From contig NZ_FNEB01000006.1 of NCBI RefSeq assembly GCF_900100005.1, positions 1 through 64,000 on the forward strand: a stretch of 64,000 nt of DNA. The letters run 5' to 3'. The stretch's first letter is position 1; the number at the start of each line of letters is the position of its first letter. Positions 26,582 to 34,357 of this stretch are shown here, one piece after another. Under the pieces are notes generated by a model that had not been told where the DNA came from, ran no database searches, and was given only the letters and a program-made list of their open reading frames with translations. The DNA comes from Lutimaribacter saemankumensis (GTDB taxonomy: Bacteria; Pseudomonadota; Alphaproteobacteria; Rhodobacterales; Rhodobacteraceae). The position numbers were made by a program, and so were the translations under genes.

Positions 26582-27643
26582 ATGACGCGTATTCAGGACA
26601 GATATGCCGAACTTGTGCAGGCGGGCGAGCTTCATGCCGATCCCGCGCAAGAGGCCGCGCTGCCTGAATTCGAACGCATCCACCACGCGTTGGAACAGCC
26701 CGTGAAGCGCGGCTGGTTCGCGAAAAAGCCCGAGCCGCCCAAGGGCTTGTATCTGTGGGGGGGCGTCGGCCGCGGCAAATCCATGCTGATGGACCTGTTT
26801 GTCAGCATGGTGAATGCCCCCAAGCGGCGCGTTCATTTCCACGCCTTCATGCAGGAAATCCAGAACGCCCTGCACGAGGCGCGCAAATCCAATGTGGAGG
26901 ACGCGATCGAGCCGGTGGCCAAGGCCGTGTCGGACGAGGTGCGGCTTTTGGCCTTTGACGAGATGCAGATCACCGATATCGCGGATGCGATGATCGTGGG
27001 GCGGCTTTTCGAAAAGCTGTTCGATGCCGGGGTGGTGGTGGTGACAACGTCGAACCGCATTCCCGACGATCTCTACAAGAACGGGTTGAACCGCCAGATA
27101 TTCCTGCCGTTCATCGACCTTCTGAAGGATCAGATGGAAATCCACGAACTGACCAGCCCGCGCGATTACCGGCAGGACAGGTTGCAGGGCGAAAAGGTCT
27201 ATTTCACCCCTGCGAATGCCGATGCGCGGCGGGCCATCGCGTCGATCTGGGACGACCTGACCGATGGCGGGGAAGAGGCGCTGGTTCTTGTGGTGAAGGG
27301 GCGCAAGGTCGAAATCCCACTCTATCACAACGGGGTTGCGCGGGCGTCGTTTCATGACCTGTGCGGCCGGATGCTGGGCGCGGCGGATTACCTTGCCCTG
27401 GCCGAAGTGACGCGGGTTCTGATCCTTGAGAACATCCCGACGCTCGGGCGGTCGAACTTCAACGAAGCCAAGCGGTTCGTGACGCTGATCGACGCGCTAT
27501 ACGAAGCCAAGGTGCGGCTGATCTGTTCGGCGGCGGCTGAGCCGGAAATGCTCTATCTCGAAGGCGAAGGGGTTTTCGAATTCGAACGCACCGCCAGCCG
27601 GCTGCGCGAAATGCAGGCCGAGGACTGGGGTGGCAATCCATGA
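26582..27643 (+). CDS. zapE: ZapE/AFG1-family cell-division ATPase
   Basis: The protein has 353 residues. The Walker A motif is GGVGRGKS (60-67) and Walker B is LLAFDEMQ near residue 120. An Asn/Arg sensor follows (VVTTSNRIPDDLYKNGLNRQ). AFG1/ZapE proteins act at the Z-ring under stress and low oxygen in bacteria, and in mitochondrial protein quality control. The gene diverges from the bd oxidase genes and ends 28 bp before a double hairpin. Confidence 0.92.
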   Translation: MTRIQDRYAELVQAGELHADPAQEAALPEFERIHHALEQPVKRGWFAKKPEPPKGLYLWGGVGRGKSMLMDLFVSMVNAPKRRVHFHAFMQEIQNALHEARKSNVEDAIEPVAKAVSDEVRLLAFDEMQITDIADAMIVGRLFEKLFDAGVVVVTTSNRIPDDLYKNGLNRQIFLPFIDLLKDQMEIHELTSPRDYRQDRLQGEKVYFTPANADARRAIASIWDDLTDGGEEALVLVVKGRKVEIPLYHNGVARASFHDLCGRMLGAADYLALAEVTRVLILENIPTLGRSNFNEAKRFVTLIDALYEAKVRLICSAAAEPEMLYLEGEGVFEFERTASRLREMQAEDWGGNP

Positions 27644-27670
27644 GTTCGGACCGGGGTGATTGAACCGCCG

Positions 27671-27708
27671 AAAACCGCGCGGTTTTGCGCCGATACCGCG
27701 CGGTTTTT
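27671..27708 (+). terminator. Terminator built from two copies of a palindrome
   Basis: AAAACCGCGCGG (27671-27682) pairs with CCGCGCGGTTTT (27696-27707), giving a 12-bp stem followed by T residues. Each arm also lies in a self-complementary block (AAAACCGCGCGGTTTT), so the RNA could fold as one long hairpin or two short ones. Confidence 0.8.
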
Positions 27709-27764
27709 CTGTCGACCTGTGCTGAACGTGCTAATCCGCCATCAGTGAGGATCGGGAGGTCAGT

Positions 27765-28241
27765 ATGGACAGACGTTTCTTTGTCTTGGGATGTGTGGCA
27801 CTTGCAGGGTGTGGCCGCCCGGAACGGCGCCGCGAAAGGATGCGGGCCGGCCAGCCGCGCTATAACGCGCCGCTTTATCCAAACGAAACGCCACAGTTGC
27901 GTGCATTGATCGTCAAGTATGCGAACTTTTACGACGTACCGGTCGAACTGGTGCAGCGGGTGATCGTGCGCGAAAGCCGGCATCGTCCCCAAGCGCGCAA
28001 TGGTCCCTATTACGGGTTGATGCAGATCCTCCCTCAAACGGCCCGCACAATGGGATTTCGTGGTGCCCCCGAGGATTTGCTGGATGCGGAAACCAACCTG
28101 AAATACGCGGTCAAATACCTGCGTGGCGCGTGGCTGGTATCGGATGGCGACCAGGATCGCGCGGTGATGTGGTATGCCCGTGGCTACTACTACGAAGCCA
28201 AGCGGCGGGGAATGCTGCGCGAGACAGGTCTGCGGAGCTGA
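27765..28241 (+). CDS. Lytic transglycosylase (SLT family), lipoprotein
   Basis: The protein has 158 residues. The N-terminus MDRRFFVLGCVALAGC has a lipobox with Cys16 and twin arginines, so it may be a Tat-exported lipoprotein. Residues about 50-140 are the SLT fold: catalytic Glu70 in VIVRESRH, GLMQILPQTARTMGF, and LKYAVKYLRG. It cleaves the glycan strands of murein to anhydromuropeptides. GGGAGGTCAGT precedes the ATG. The protein is short, essentially only the catalytic domain. Confidence 0.9.
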   Translation: MDRRFFVLGCVALAGCGRPERRRERMRAGQPRYNAPLYPNETPQLRALIVKYANFYDVPVELVQRVIVRESRHRPQARNGPYYGLMQILPQTARTMGFRGAPEDLLDAETNLKYAVKYLRGAWLVSDGDQDRAVMWYARGYYYEAKRRGMLRETGLRS

Positions 28242-28246
28242 TCGTC

Positions 28247-28446
28247 AAAAAGAAAGGGGGCCGTTGGTTCGGCCCCTCTTTCCCACCTGCCGTCGAAAGC
28301 TGTCAGAACTGTGAAGGGGTGCGCCGGGCGCGACACGGCCTTGCCGTCGTCTGCGTCACAGCATCACTTTCAGACCTTTGCCGCATGTTCGAAGTTCCCC
28401 AAAATGGCTGCCGTTCGATAACCGGCTGAACGGCGGCCCACGCCCC
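28247..28446 (-). ncRNA. Candidate structured small RNA between slt-like gene and folC
   Basis: On the minus strand a promoter-like pair is followed six bases later by GGGGCG at 28446. The ends of a 131-nt core can pair: GGGGCG (28446-28441) plus GGGC (28439-28436) with GCCC (28329-28326) plus CACCCC (28321-28316). Inside lie three stems: GCCGTTC/GAACGGC (28434-28410), GTCTG/CAGAC (28375-28349) and ACGGC-AAG-GCCGT (28347-28335). A hairpin with a T-rich tail ends near 28247. The gap has no credible gene. It does not match SRP RNA (no GGAAGG loop) or any riboswitch I know. Alternatively it is a folC 3' untranslated region. Confidence 0.4.
28251..28283. terminator. Bidirectional rho-independent terminator
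   Basis: GGGGCCG (28257-28263) and CGGCCCC (28270-28276) form a stem with a 6-nt loop. On the plus strand CTCTTTC follows, serving the transglycosylase gene. On the minus strand CTTTCTTTTTG follows, a better U-tail, which would end a leftward transcript. Confidence 0.75.
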
Positions 28447-28452
28447 TGCCAA

Positions 28453-28482
28453 GATATAGGCGAGCCGCTGCGAATCGGTCAA
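28453..28482 (-). promoter_or_regulatory. Candidate sigma-70 promoter for the small RNA
   Basis: Read on the minus strand, TTGACC (28482-28477) and TATATC (28458-28453) are 18 bp apart and six bases before a G-rich start. The -35 matches five of six consensus positions and the -10 matches four. Confidence 0.4.
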
Positions 28483-28573
28483 TATCGTGTGGCTTCTCGG
28501 CACCGGTGCAGAAAGTGAAGGGGTTGAATTGACTCGAAACTTTTTTCCGCTGGGCTGACGGTCTCGACGCTTT

Positions 28574-29851
28574 CTATTGATTGGCACCAAGGCGCAAGAC
28601 GGCGCCTGCCAGATAGAGAGACCCGCAAATCAGAATGCGCGCTTGCGGTGTATGGGCGTCGATACGGGAAAGGGCCTCTTTCACACCCGGTGCCTTTTCG
28701 GCGCGCAGGCCCACTTGCGTGGCGGCTTCGGCGGTTTGTTCAGCGGTCAGGGTATTCGCCTCGCCCGGGATCGAAACCGCCAGCAAGCCATCGGCAACCT
28801 GCGCCAGAGGTGCAAGATAGCCGGTGACATCCTTCGTGTTCAGCATTCCGCAGATCAGGTATGTCGGCCGTTCCGGCAGCGTTCCGAGATGCGCGGCGAG
28901 GGCTTGCCCCGCTGCAGGATTGTGCCCGCCATCTAGCCAGAGTTCGGCCTTCGGTGCCAAGGCGGGCAGGGGGCCTCCGGTCAGTCGTTGCATGCGCGCG
29001 GGCCAGAACGCGTTGGTCACCGCTGCTTCGGCGGCCATGTCGTCAAAGCCCAGAAACCTGAGCGCGGCAATCGCGGCACCGGCATTCTGGACCTGGTGCG
29101 CGCCAGGCAGGTTGGGCAGCGGCAGGTCGAGCAGGCCGACGTCGTCCTGGAAAAACATCCGCCCGTGTTCCAGCCCCACATGCCAGTGCTGGCCATATGC
29201 AAGAACGGGGGCGCCAAGCCTTTCGGCCCGGGCCTCGATCACCTCCAGGGCCGCGTCTTCCTGCGGGCCTACGACCACGGGCACACCCGGTTTGATGATG
29301 CCTGCCTTTTCGCCTGCGATCTTGGCCAACGTGTCGCCCAGATAGCTTTCGTGGTCCATGGACACGGGCGTGATTATCGTAAGCTCGGGTTTGTCGATCA
29401 CGTTCGTTGCGTCCAGCCGCCCACCCAGGCCGACTTCGAGAAGGGTGTAGTCTGCCGGTGTTCGTGCCATCGCAAGGATCGCCGCGCAGGTCGTGATTTC
29501 GAAATAGGTGATCGGCGTGTCGCCGTTCGCGGCGTAGCATTCGTCCAGAACATCCGACAACGCGGTTTCGGAGATAAGTTCGCCGGCAATGCGTATGCGT
29601 TCATGAAACCGCGCAAGGTGCGGTGACGTGTAGGCGTGCACGCGTTTGCCTGCGCTTTCAAGGCCGGCCCGGATCATGGCCTGTGTGCTGCCCTTGCCGT
29701 TGGTTCCGGCGATATGGATCACCGGCGGCAGATCGTTCTGCGGGTTGCCGAGCGCGTCCAGCAGTTGCCAGACCCGGTCAAGCGTCAGGTCGATGATCTT
29801 GGGGTGCAGCGCCATCATCCGTTCAAGGATGGCGTCGGATCGCTGTGTCAT
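28574..29851 (-). CDS. folC: Bifunctional folylpolyglutamate/dihydrofolate synthase
   Basis: The protein has 425 residues. The ATP loop is GTNGKGS (49-55). Other family marks are YTSPHLARFHERIRI, LLEVGLGGRLDATNVI (the Mg site) and LDGGHNPAAG near residue 310. It adds glutamate to dihydropteroate and to folates in the cytoplasm. It is in the same orientation as accD and a small YdhR-like gene, the common alphaproteobacterial accD-folC pairing. Confidence 0.95.
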   Translation of the reverse strand: MTQRSDAILERMMALHPKIIDLTLDRVWQLLDALGNPQNDLPPVIHIAGTNGKGSTQAMIRAGLESAGKRVHAYTSPHLARFHERIRIAGELISETALSDVLDECYAANGDTPITYFEITTCAAILAMARTPADYTLLEVGLGGRLDATNVIDKPELTIITPVSMDHESYLGDTLAKIAGEKAGIIKPGVPVVVGPQEDAALEVIEARAERLGAPVLAYGQHWHVGLEHGRMFFQDDVGLLDLPLPNLPGAHQVQNAGAAIAALRFLGFDDMAAEAAVTNAFWPARMQRLTGGPLPALAPKAELWLDGGHNPAAGQALAAHLGTLPERPTYLICGMLNTKDVTGYLAPLAQVADGLLAVSIPGEANTLTAEQTAEAATQVGLRAEKAPGVKEALSRIDAHTPQARILICGSLYLAGAVLRLGANQ

Positions 29852-29872
29852 GTCAGCAGTAGGTCCGTGCGG

Positions 29873-30178
29873 TCAGAGAGAGGCGCGGGTGATCGCCGAA
29901 AGATCGTGATTTACTTGGAACAGCTTGGCTTCGATTCCGGTGATGCCGAACCCTTCGAGCCGCTTGCTGTGCTTTTCAAGATACGCCTGCGCCGCTTCCG
30001 TGGTTTCGAAGACATAGATGCCACCACCGCGACCGGTTTCGGCGTTTTCCGTCCAGACCTTCCAGACCAGACCCGCCTCGCCGGCGATGTCATGAGCCAG
30101 ATCGCCGAAGGCGGCGGTCATCTCGTCGCCCCAGGGGCCGGACATCGGAAAGTCGATTTGCAGCAGGGTATGGCTCAT
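29873..30178 (-). CDS. YdhR-like small monooxygenase-fold protein
   Basis: The protein has 101 residues with the dimeric alpha/beta barrel pattern: an N-terminal strand (HTLLQIDFPM), then GRGGGIYVFETTEAAQAYLEKH and a C-terminal KLFQVNHDLS. YdhR proteins resemble small aromatic monooxygenases, but no reaction is proven. It sits between accD and folC, 21 bp from folC. ATG 30178 was chosen because the family N-terminus begins there. A second member lies at 38071-38364. Confidence 0.8.
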   Translation of the reverse strand: MSHTLLQIDFPMSGPWGDEMTAAFGDLAHDIAGEAGLVWKVWTENAETGRGGGIYVFETTEAAQAYLEKHSKRLEGFGITGIEAKLFQVNHDLSAITRASL

Positions 30179-30251
30179 GCTTTGGCGCCTTCTATGAATT
30201 GCCGCGATGTTATCGCGCCGGACGCAGGCGACCAAGCGGATTCGCGGCGTT

Positions 30252-31205
30252 TCAGCCCTTCTTCGCGTCAGCGGCGGGGGTGGAGGCCGCCTTTTCGGCG
30301 GGTGCCGCGTCTTCGCCTTGCGGTTCGGGCGCGGGCAGGTCGCCCTTGATCGCTGGCGGCTGGTTCATCAGCATGCGGGTAATGGTGATCAGCTCGTCCC
30401 GCATCTCGGTGCGTGCGGTCACGCGATCCAGCATGCCGTGATCCAGCAGGTACTCGGCGCGCTGGAACCCTTCGGGCAGCTTTTCGCGGATCGTCTGTTC
30501 GATCACGCGGGGACCGGCGAAACAGATCAACGCATTCGGTTCCGCGATATGCACATCGCCCAGCATCGCGTAGGACGCGGTGACGCCGCCCGTGGTCGGA
30601 TGGGTCAGCACGACGATATAGGGCAGGCCCGCCTCTTTCAGCATCTGGACGGCAACGGTGGTGCGCGGCATTTGCATCAGGCTCAGGATGCCTTCCTGCA
30701 TGCGCGCCCCGCCGGCGGCCGAGAACAGGATCAGCGGGCGCTTGAGCTTTACCGCCTCTTGCGCGGCGGCGATGATGGCGTTGCCGACATACATGCCCAT
30801 CGACCCGGCCATGAAGCTGAAATCCTGCGCCGCCGCCACGATCGGGGTGCGGCCGATTTCGCCCGTGGCGACCAGCATCGCCTCTTTTTCGCCGGTCTGT
30901 TTCTGGGCGGCCTTCATGCGGTCAGGGTATTTTTTCTGGTCGCGGAATTGCAGAGGGTCGGCCAGCGGTTCGGGAACGGAAACCTCGGAAAAGATGCCGC
31001 CGTCGAACAGGGACCGGAACCGCTCGCGCGGAGTGATCGCCATGTGATGCCCGCAATTGGTGCAGACATTCAGGTTGTCGCTGAGTTCGCGGTGGAACAG
31101 CATCGTTCCGCATTCATCGCATTTCGACCAAAGATTCTCGGGCACTTCGCGGCGCGAGAAGATCGAGTTGATGCGGGGGCGGACGTAGTTGGTGATCCAG
31201 TTCAT
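30252..31205 (-). CDS. accD: Acetyl-CoA carboxylase carboxyltransferase subunit beta
   Basis: The protein has 317 residues. The N-terminal zinc ribbon has Cys29, Cys32, Cys48 and Cys51 (CDEC and CTNC). The crotonase core includes [15 protein letters not shown] and [17 protein letters not shown]. It partners AccA (15481-16443). The last 30 residues (from [15 protein letters not shown]) are an Ala/Pro/Glu-rich tail of low complexity not needed for catalysis in relatives. Confidence 0.97.
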   Translation of the reverse strand: MNWITNYVRPRINSIFSRREVPENLWSKCDECGTMLFHRELSDNLNVCTNCGHHMAITPRERFRSLFDGGIFSEVSVPEPLADPLQFRDQKKYPDRMKAAQKQTGEKEAMLVATGEIGRTPIVAAAQDFSFMAGSMGMYVGNAIIAAAQEAVKLKRPLILFSAAGGARMQEGILSLMQMPRTTVAVQMLKEAGLPYIVVLTHPTTGGVTASYAMLGDVHIAEPNALICFAGPRVIEQTIREKLPEGFQRAEYLLDHGMLDRVTARTEMRDELITITRMLMNQPPAIKGDLPAPEPQGEDAAPAEKAASTPAADAKKG

Positions 31206-31263
31206 TCAGGCGTGTCCCGTTGCGGCTTTGGCCTGAAATAAGCCCCGGCGCGGCGAAATGCAA

Positions 31264-32160
31264 TCAACGCCTTAGCGCCACCCGTGCGGCCAGCCACATC
31301 AGCCCGACGCCGGCAAGCTCGGTCAGGAATGGCCCGGACAGGATCGGGCCCGTGGGGACAAGATCGCCGCTCAGGCTGCCTTGTGGGAACAAAAGCAGCG
31401 CCAGGCCGGAATCCGGCGCCGCGAATTCGGCGAAGAAAAGGAAGGCATAGGCGTTGTTGGCAAGGTGGAACCCCAGCGCCGCCCCAAGGTTGCCCGTCCG
31501 CGCAGTCAGGTCCGATGCGGCAAGGCCGAAGAAAAACGCCCAGATCATGTATTGAAGCCCGGAGGTCGAGAAGTCCCCGGGCTCCCAGTGGGCGAGGGCG
31601 AACATGATGTTCGGGACCAGCATCCAGATCAGTGCGCGATCATAGCGCGCGGCGATCTGTTGCTGGATGTATCCGCGATAAAACAGCTCCTCCGCGCCGG
31701 TTTGAATGGCCAGCGCCAACAAGGCCAGCGGCAGTGTCAGCAACCATAACGGCACGCTGCGCACATGGCTTGCGGCTGAAATATCCCAATAGGGCGGCAA
31801 CATTTCGATCATCAGGAACAGGGCCGCGACGGCAATCAGCGCCAGGCGCAAATCGTGCCAGAAAGGCCGCAAGGGACCAGTGAGGCTGATTAGTCCGCGA
31901 TGGTGCAGTCGACGCGCGGCCAGGATGACGCCAAGGGCCAGGAACCCGAAGCTGCCCAGTTGCACCAGCAGTCCGCCGCGCGTGCTGCCATACCAAACCG
32001 CCTGTGCGCTGATGCCCGGCAACCACTGCAACAACGCGTCGAACAGCCAGCGCAGCCCGCTGTTGAACGCCTCGATCAGCGCAACGCCGATGACAAGGCG
32101 CGGCATTTGCGCGGTTGGCCGCGCGGGGGCGGCGAAATTGCGGTGCGGCTGATAGCTCAT
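31264..32160 (-). CDS. CPBP-family intramembrane metalloprotease (copy 1)
   Basis: The protein has 298 residues with about eight helices. The family motifs are present: EELFYRGYIQQQI (motif 1), FALAHWEPG (motif 2) and GFHLANNAYAF (motif 3). Such proteases (Abi/CAAX type) cut membrane-embedded or prenylated targets. Natural substrates in bacteria are mostly unknown. ATG 32160 was chosen. The neighbour on the same strand (32217-33107) is a paralogue with the same ending (WLAARVALRR). Confidence 0.88.
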   Translation of the reverse strand: MSYQPHRNFAAPARPTAQMPRLVIGVALIEAFNSGLRWLFDALLQWLPGISAQAVWYGSTRGGLLVQLGSFGFLALGVILAARRLHHRGLISLTGPLRPFWHDLRLALIAVAALFLMIEMLPPYWDISAASHVRSVPLWLLTLPLALLALAIQTGAEELFYRGYIQQQIAARYDRALIWMLVPNIMFALAHWEPGDFSTSGLQYMIWAFFFGLAASDLTARTGNLGAALGFHLANNAYAFLFFAEFAAPDSGLALLLFPQGSLSGDLVPTGPILSGPFLTELAGVGLMWLAARVALRR

Positions 32161-32216
32161 GTCCTGTCCCGGCCGGTCTCGGCCTGCCAAGACTTAGCTT
32201 ATGGCTTGTCCCTGCG

Positions 32217-33107
32217 CTAGCGACGCAGCGCCACACGCGCGGCGAGCCATCCACATAGAAGCACGCCGGTATCGATCATCATGATGCCGCGCATCTGCGC
32301 GGGGTCGGTCATGTCGACCGGCCAGATCCAGAGCGCGAGATCGCCCAGTTCTTCCTGGCCTGCAATCAACAGGAACGCGCTGGCGTTGTTCACCAGGTGC
32401 AGGGCGATGGCTGGCCCCAACGATCCGCTGCGGGCTGTCAGGTCGCTCGCCGCGATCCCGAACAGTGTCGCGGACGCCATCAGCCAGATCGAGTTGCCGC
32501 CAAGCGCAGGGTCATGGTGCAGCGCGCCGAAAAGGACCGAAGGCGCGACCATCCAGATTGCGGGATGCGTATAGCGCGCGGCCAGTTGTTGCAGGATGTA
32601 GCCGCGAAAGATCACCTCTTCGGTGGAAACCTGCACCAGCACGGCCAGCAGCCCCAGCGGCATCAGGGCGATCCATACCCTTGTATCGAGCCCCGGTTGC
32701 AGGCCGCTTCCATCCCATGGCGGCAGCACCCAAAGCACCAGATAGAGCAGGATCAGCGCCCCGGCCACCCGCCGCGCCTGCCACAAGGCCAGCATCGGAC
32801 GGCCCAACAAGGTCAGCGGCTGGCGTCCGTGCAGGATGTCGACGCACACCAGTGTCGGTATCAGGAAAAAGGAGAAGCCGAACAGCAGGAACAGGATTTC
32901 GCCAGGCCCGGCGGATGTGAGTTCAACATAGGCGGCATAGATCGCCGGCGGCAGCACCGCCCCCATCAGCGCACCGAAGGCGGTGGCCATCGTCAGGGCC
33001 AGCATCACGATCAGCCCGATCCCCGCGCCAAGCCGCCAAAGTTCGGACCGGTCGCGCGCCGGTGCGGCATAGGCCGACAGCGGCGCATATTGTGCGGGCA
33101 GTTTCAC
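32217..33107 (-). CDS. CPBP-family intramembrane metalloprotease (copy 2)
   Basis: The protein has 296 residues with about eight helices. Motifs are EEVIFRGYILQQLAARY, LFGALHHDPALG and ALHLVNNASAF. It shares the order of motifs and the C-terminal WLAARVALRR with copy 1, 56 bp away, so the pair arose by tandem duplication. The middle and N-terminal regions have diverged, suggesting separate substrates. Confidence 0.88.
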   Translation of the reverse strand: MKLPAQYAPLSAYAAPARDRSELWRLGAGIGLIVMLALTMATAFGALMGAVLPPAIYAAYVELTSAGPGEILFLLFGFSFFLIPTLVCVDILHGRQPLTLLGRPMLALWQARRVAGALILLYLVLWVLPPWDGSGLQPGLDTRVWIALMPLGLLAVLVQVSTEEVIFRGYILQQLAARYTHPAIWMVAPSVLFGALHHDPALGGNSIWLMASATLFGIAASDLTARSGSLGPAIALHLVNNASAFLLIAGQEELGDLALWIWPVDMTDPAQMRGIMMIDTGVLLCGWLAARVALRR

Positions 33108-33280
33108 GTGTCAGCCGGCCTTCGCGTGTCGGGAGGGCGCCGCGGCAATGCCGCCTGCGACCCTTGAGGAGCTTTCTTGATCCTTTGCATATCCCGTCCT
33201 GTTCGATGGTCAAGCCGTACACGATCCGGACCGGTACGAAAGCTTGTGACAACTGCCGTTGCGCCGCGCAAACTGTGCCC

Positions 33281-34276
33281 ATGACGAACGATTCCCCTTT
33301 CACCGACAGCCCGCCCGACCTTCCCGAAATGCTGGTTCTGCGTTTTGACGGGTCGGGCGGCATGCAAAGGCTCGACCAACCGGCGGAGCGCACGCCCGCA
33401 AGCGGATTCGACTGGGTTCATCTGCGCCGCGATGCACCGGCCACGCATGGCCGCCTCTTGGCGCTAGGTATCGACGAGGTGGTGATCCACGCACTCACGG
33501 CGCAGGAAACCCGCCCCCGCTGCACGGTGCATGGCAATGGCGTGGTTCTGGTGTTGCGGGGCGTGAACCTCAATCCCGGTGCCGACCCGGAAGACATGAT
33601 CTCGGTCCGGCTGTGGTTGGAGGAACACCGCGTGGTCGGTGTCTGGATGCGCCCACTCTACGCGGTCGGCGATCTTATCGCGGCCGGAGAGCGCGGGCAG
33701 GGGGCGCTGACGCCAGGGGATTTCGTGACCAAGCTGGCCCTTCGGCTGGCCGACAGGGCCGAGCCTGCTGTTGCCGCGCTGAACGAGGTCGTGGACGATC
33801 TGGAAACTGAACTGGATACCGGCGAAGGTGTCCATATGAGGCGCCGTCTGTCGGACACGCGCCGCCAGGCGATCATGCTGCGCCGATACCTGGTGCCGCA
33901 GCGCGATGCGCTGACCACTTTGGAAATCGAGGATCTGCCCTGGCTGGCCCATACCGAACGCATGCGCCTGCGCGAAGCAGCAGAGCGGGTTTCGCGCCTC
34001 GGAGAGGAACTGGATGCCATAAGGGACCGTGCGCAAGTGGTGCAGGACCAGATCATGGACAGGCGGTCGGAAGTGATGAACCGCCAGATGCTGCTGCTGT
34101 CCGTGGTCGCGGCGATATTCCTGCCACTTGGCCTGCTGTCGGGGATGCTGGGAATGAACGTGGGCGGCGTGCCCGGTGCCGACCTGCCGGCGGCGTTCTG
34201 GATCGTCACCGCATTGATGGCGGCCATCGGCGTCGGATTGTGGGGTGTTTTCCGCTGGATGGGCTTTCGCGGCTAG
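33281..34276 (+). CDS. CorA-family (ZntB-like) metal ion transporter
   Basis: The protein has 331 residues. A long cytoplasmic domain with a helical stalk (RLGEELDAIRDRAQVVQDQI) leads to two C-terminal helices. The loop before the second helix holds GMN (LSGMLGMNVGG), the CorA signature. The WVHLRRDAP start resembles the ZntB branch that moves zinc. Mg2+, Zn2+ and Co2+ are all possible. No ribosome site is evident at ATG 33281, though the protein aligns from there. Confidence 0.88.
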   Translation: MTNDSPFTDSPPDLPEMLVLRFDGSGGMQRLDQPAERTPASGFDWVHLRRDAPATHGRLLALGIDEVVIHALTAQETRPRCTVHGNGVVLVLRGVNLNPGADPEDMISVRLWLEEHRVVGVWMRPLYAVGDLIAAGERGQGALTPGDFVTKLALRLADRAEPAVAALNEVVDDLETELDTGEGVHMRRRLSDTRRQAIMLRRYLVPQRDALTTLEIEDLPWLAHTERMRLREAAERVSRLGEELDAIRDRAQVVQDQIMDRRSEVMNRQMLLLSVVAAIFLPLGLLSGMLGMNVGGVPGADLPAAFWIVTALMAAIGVGLWGVFRWMGFRG

Positions 34277-34357
34277 GCCCGGCCGTGCAATTCGCCTTGT
34301 GCCTTTTCGGGGCGTTCATTATTCCCTGAACGCAACATTCTTTCCCGGGAGGACGCC

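Noticed and set aside
28247-28446. SRP RNA, 6S RNA or tRNA in the same gap
   Set aside because: No GGAAGG tetraloop region of SRP RNA, no rod-like two-strand pairing expected of 6S RNA, and no tRNA arms with CCA-side pairing.
28303-28590. 95-residue minus-strand protein in the slt-folC gap
   Set aside because: Composition is random-looking and its start lies in folC. The same stretch shows RNA-like stems and a promoter inside the supposed gene.
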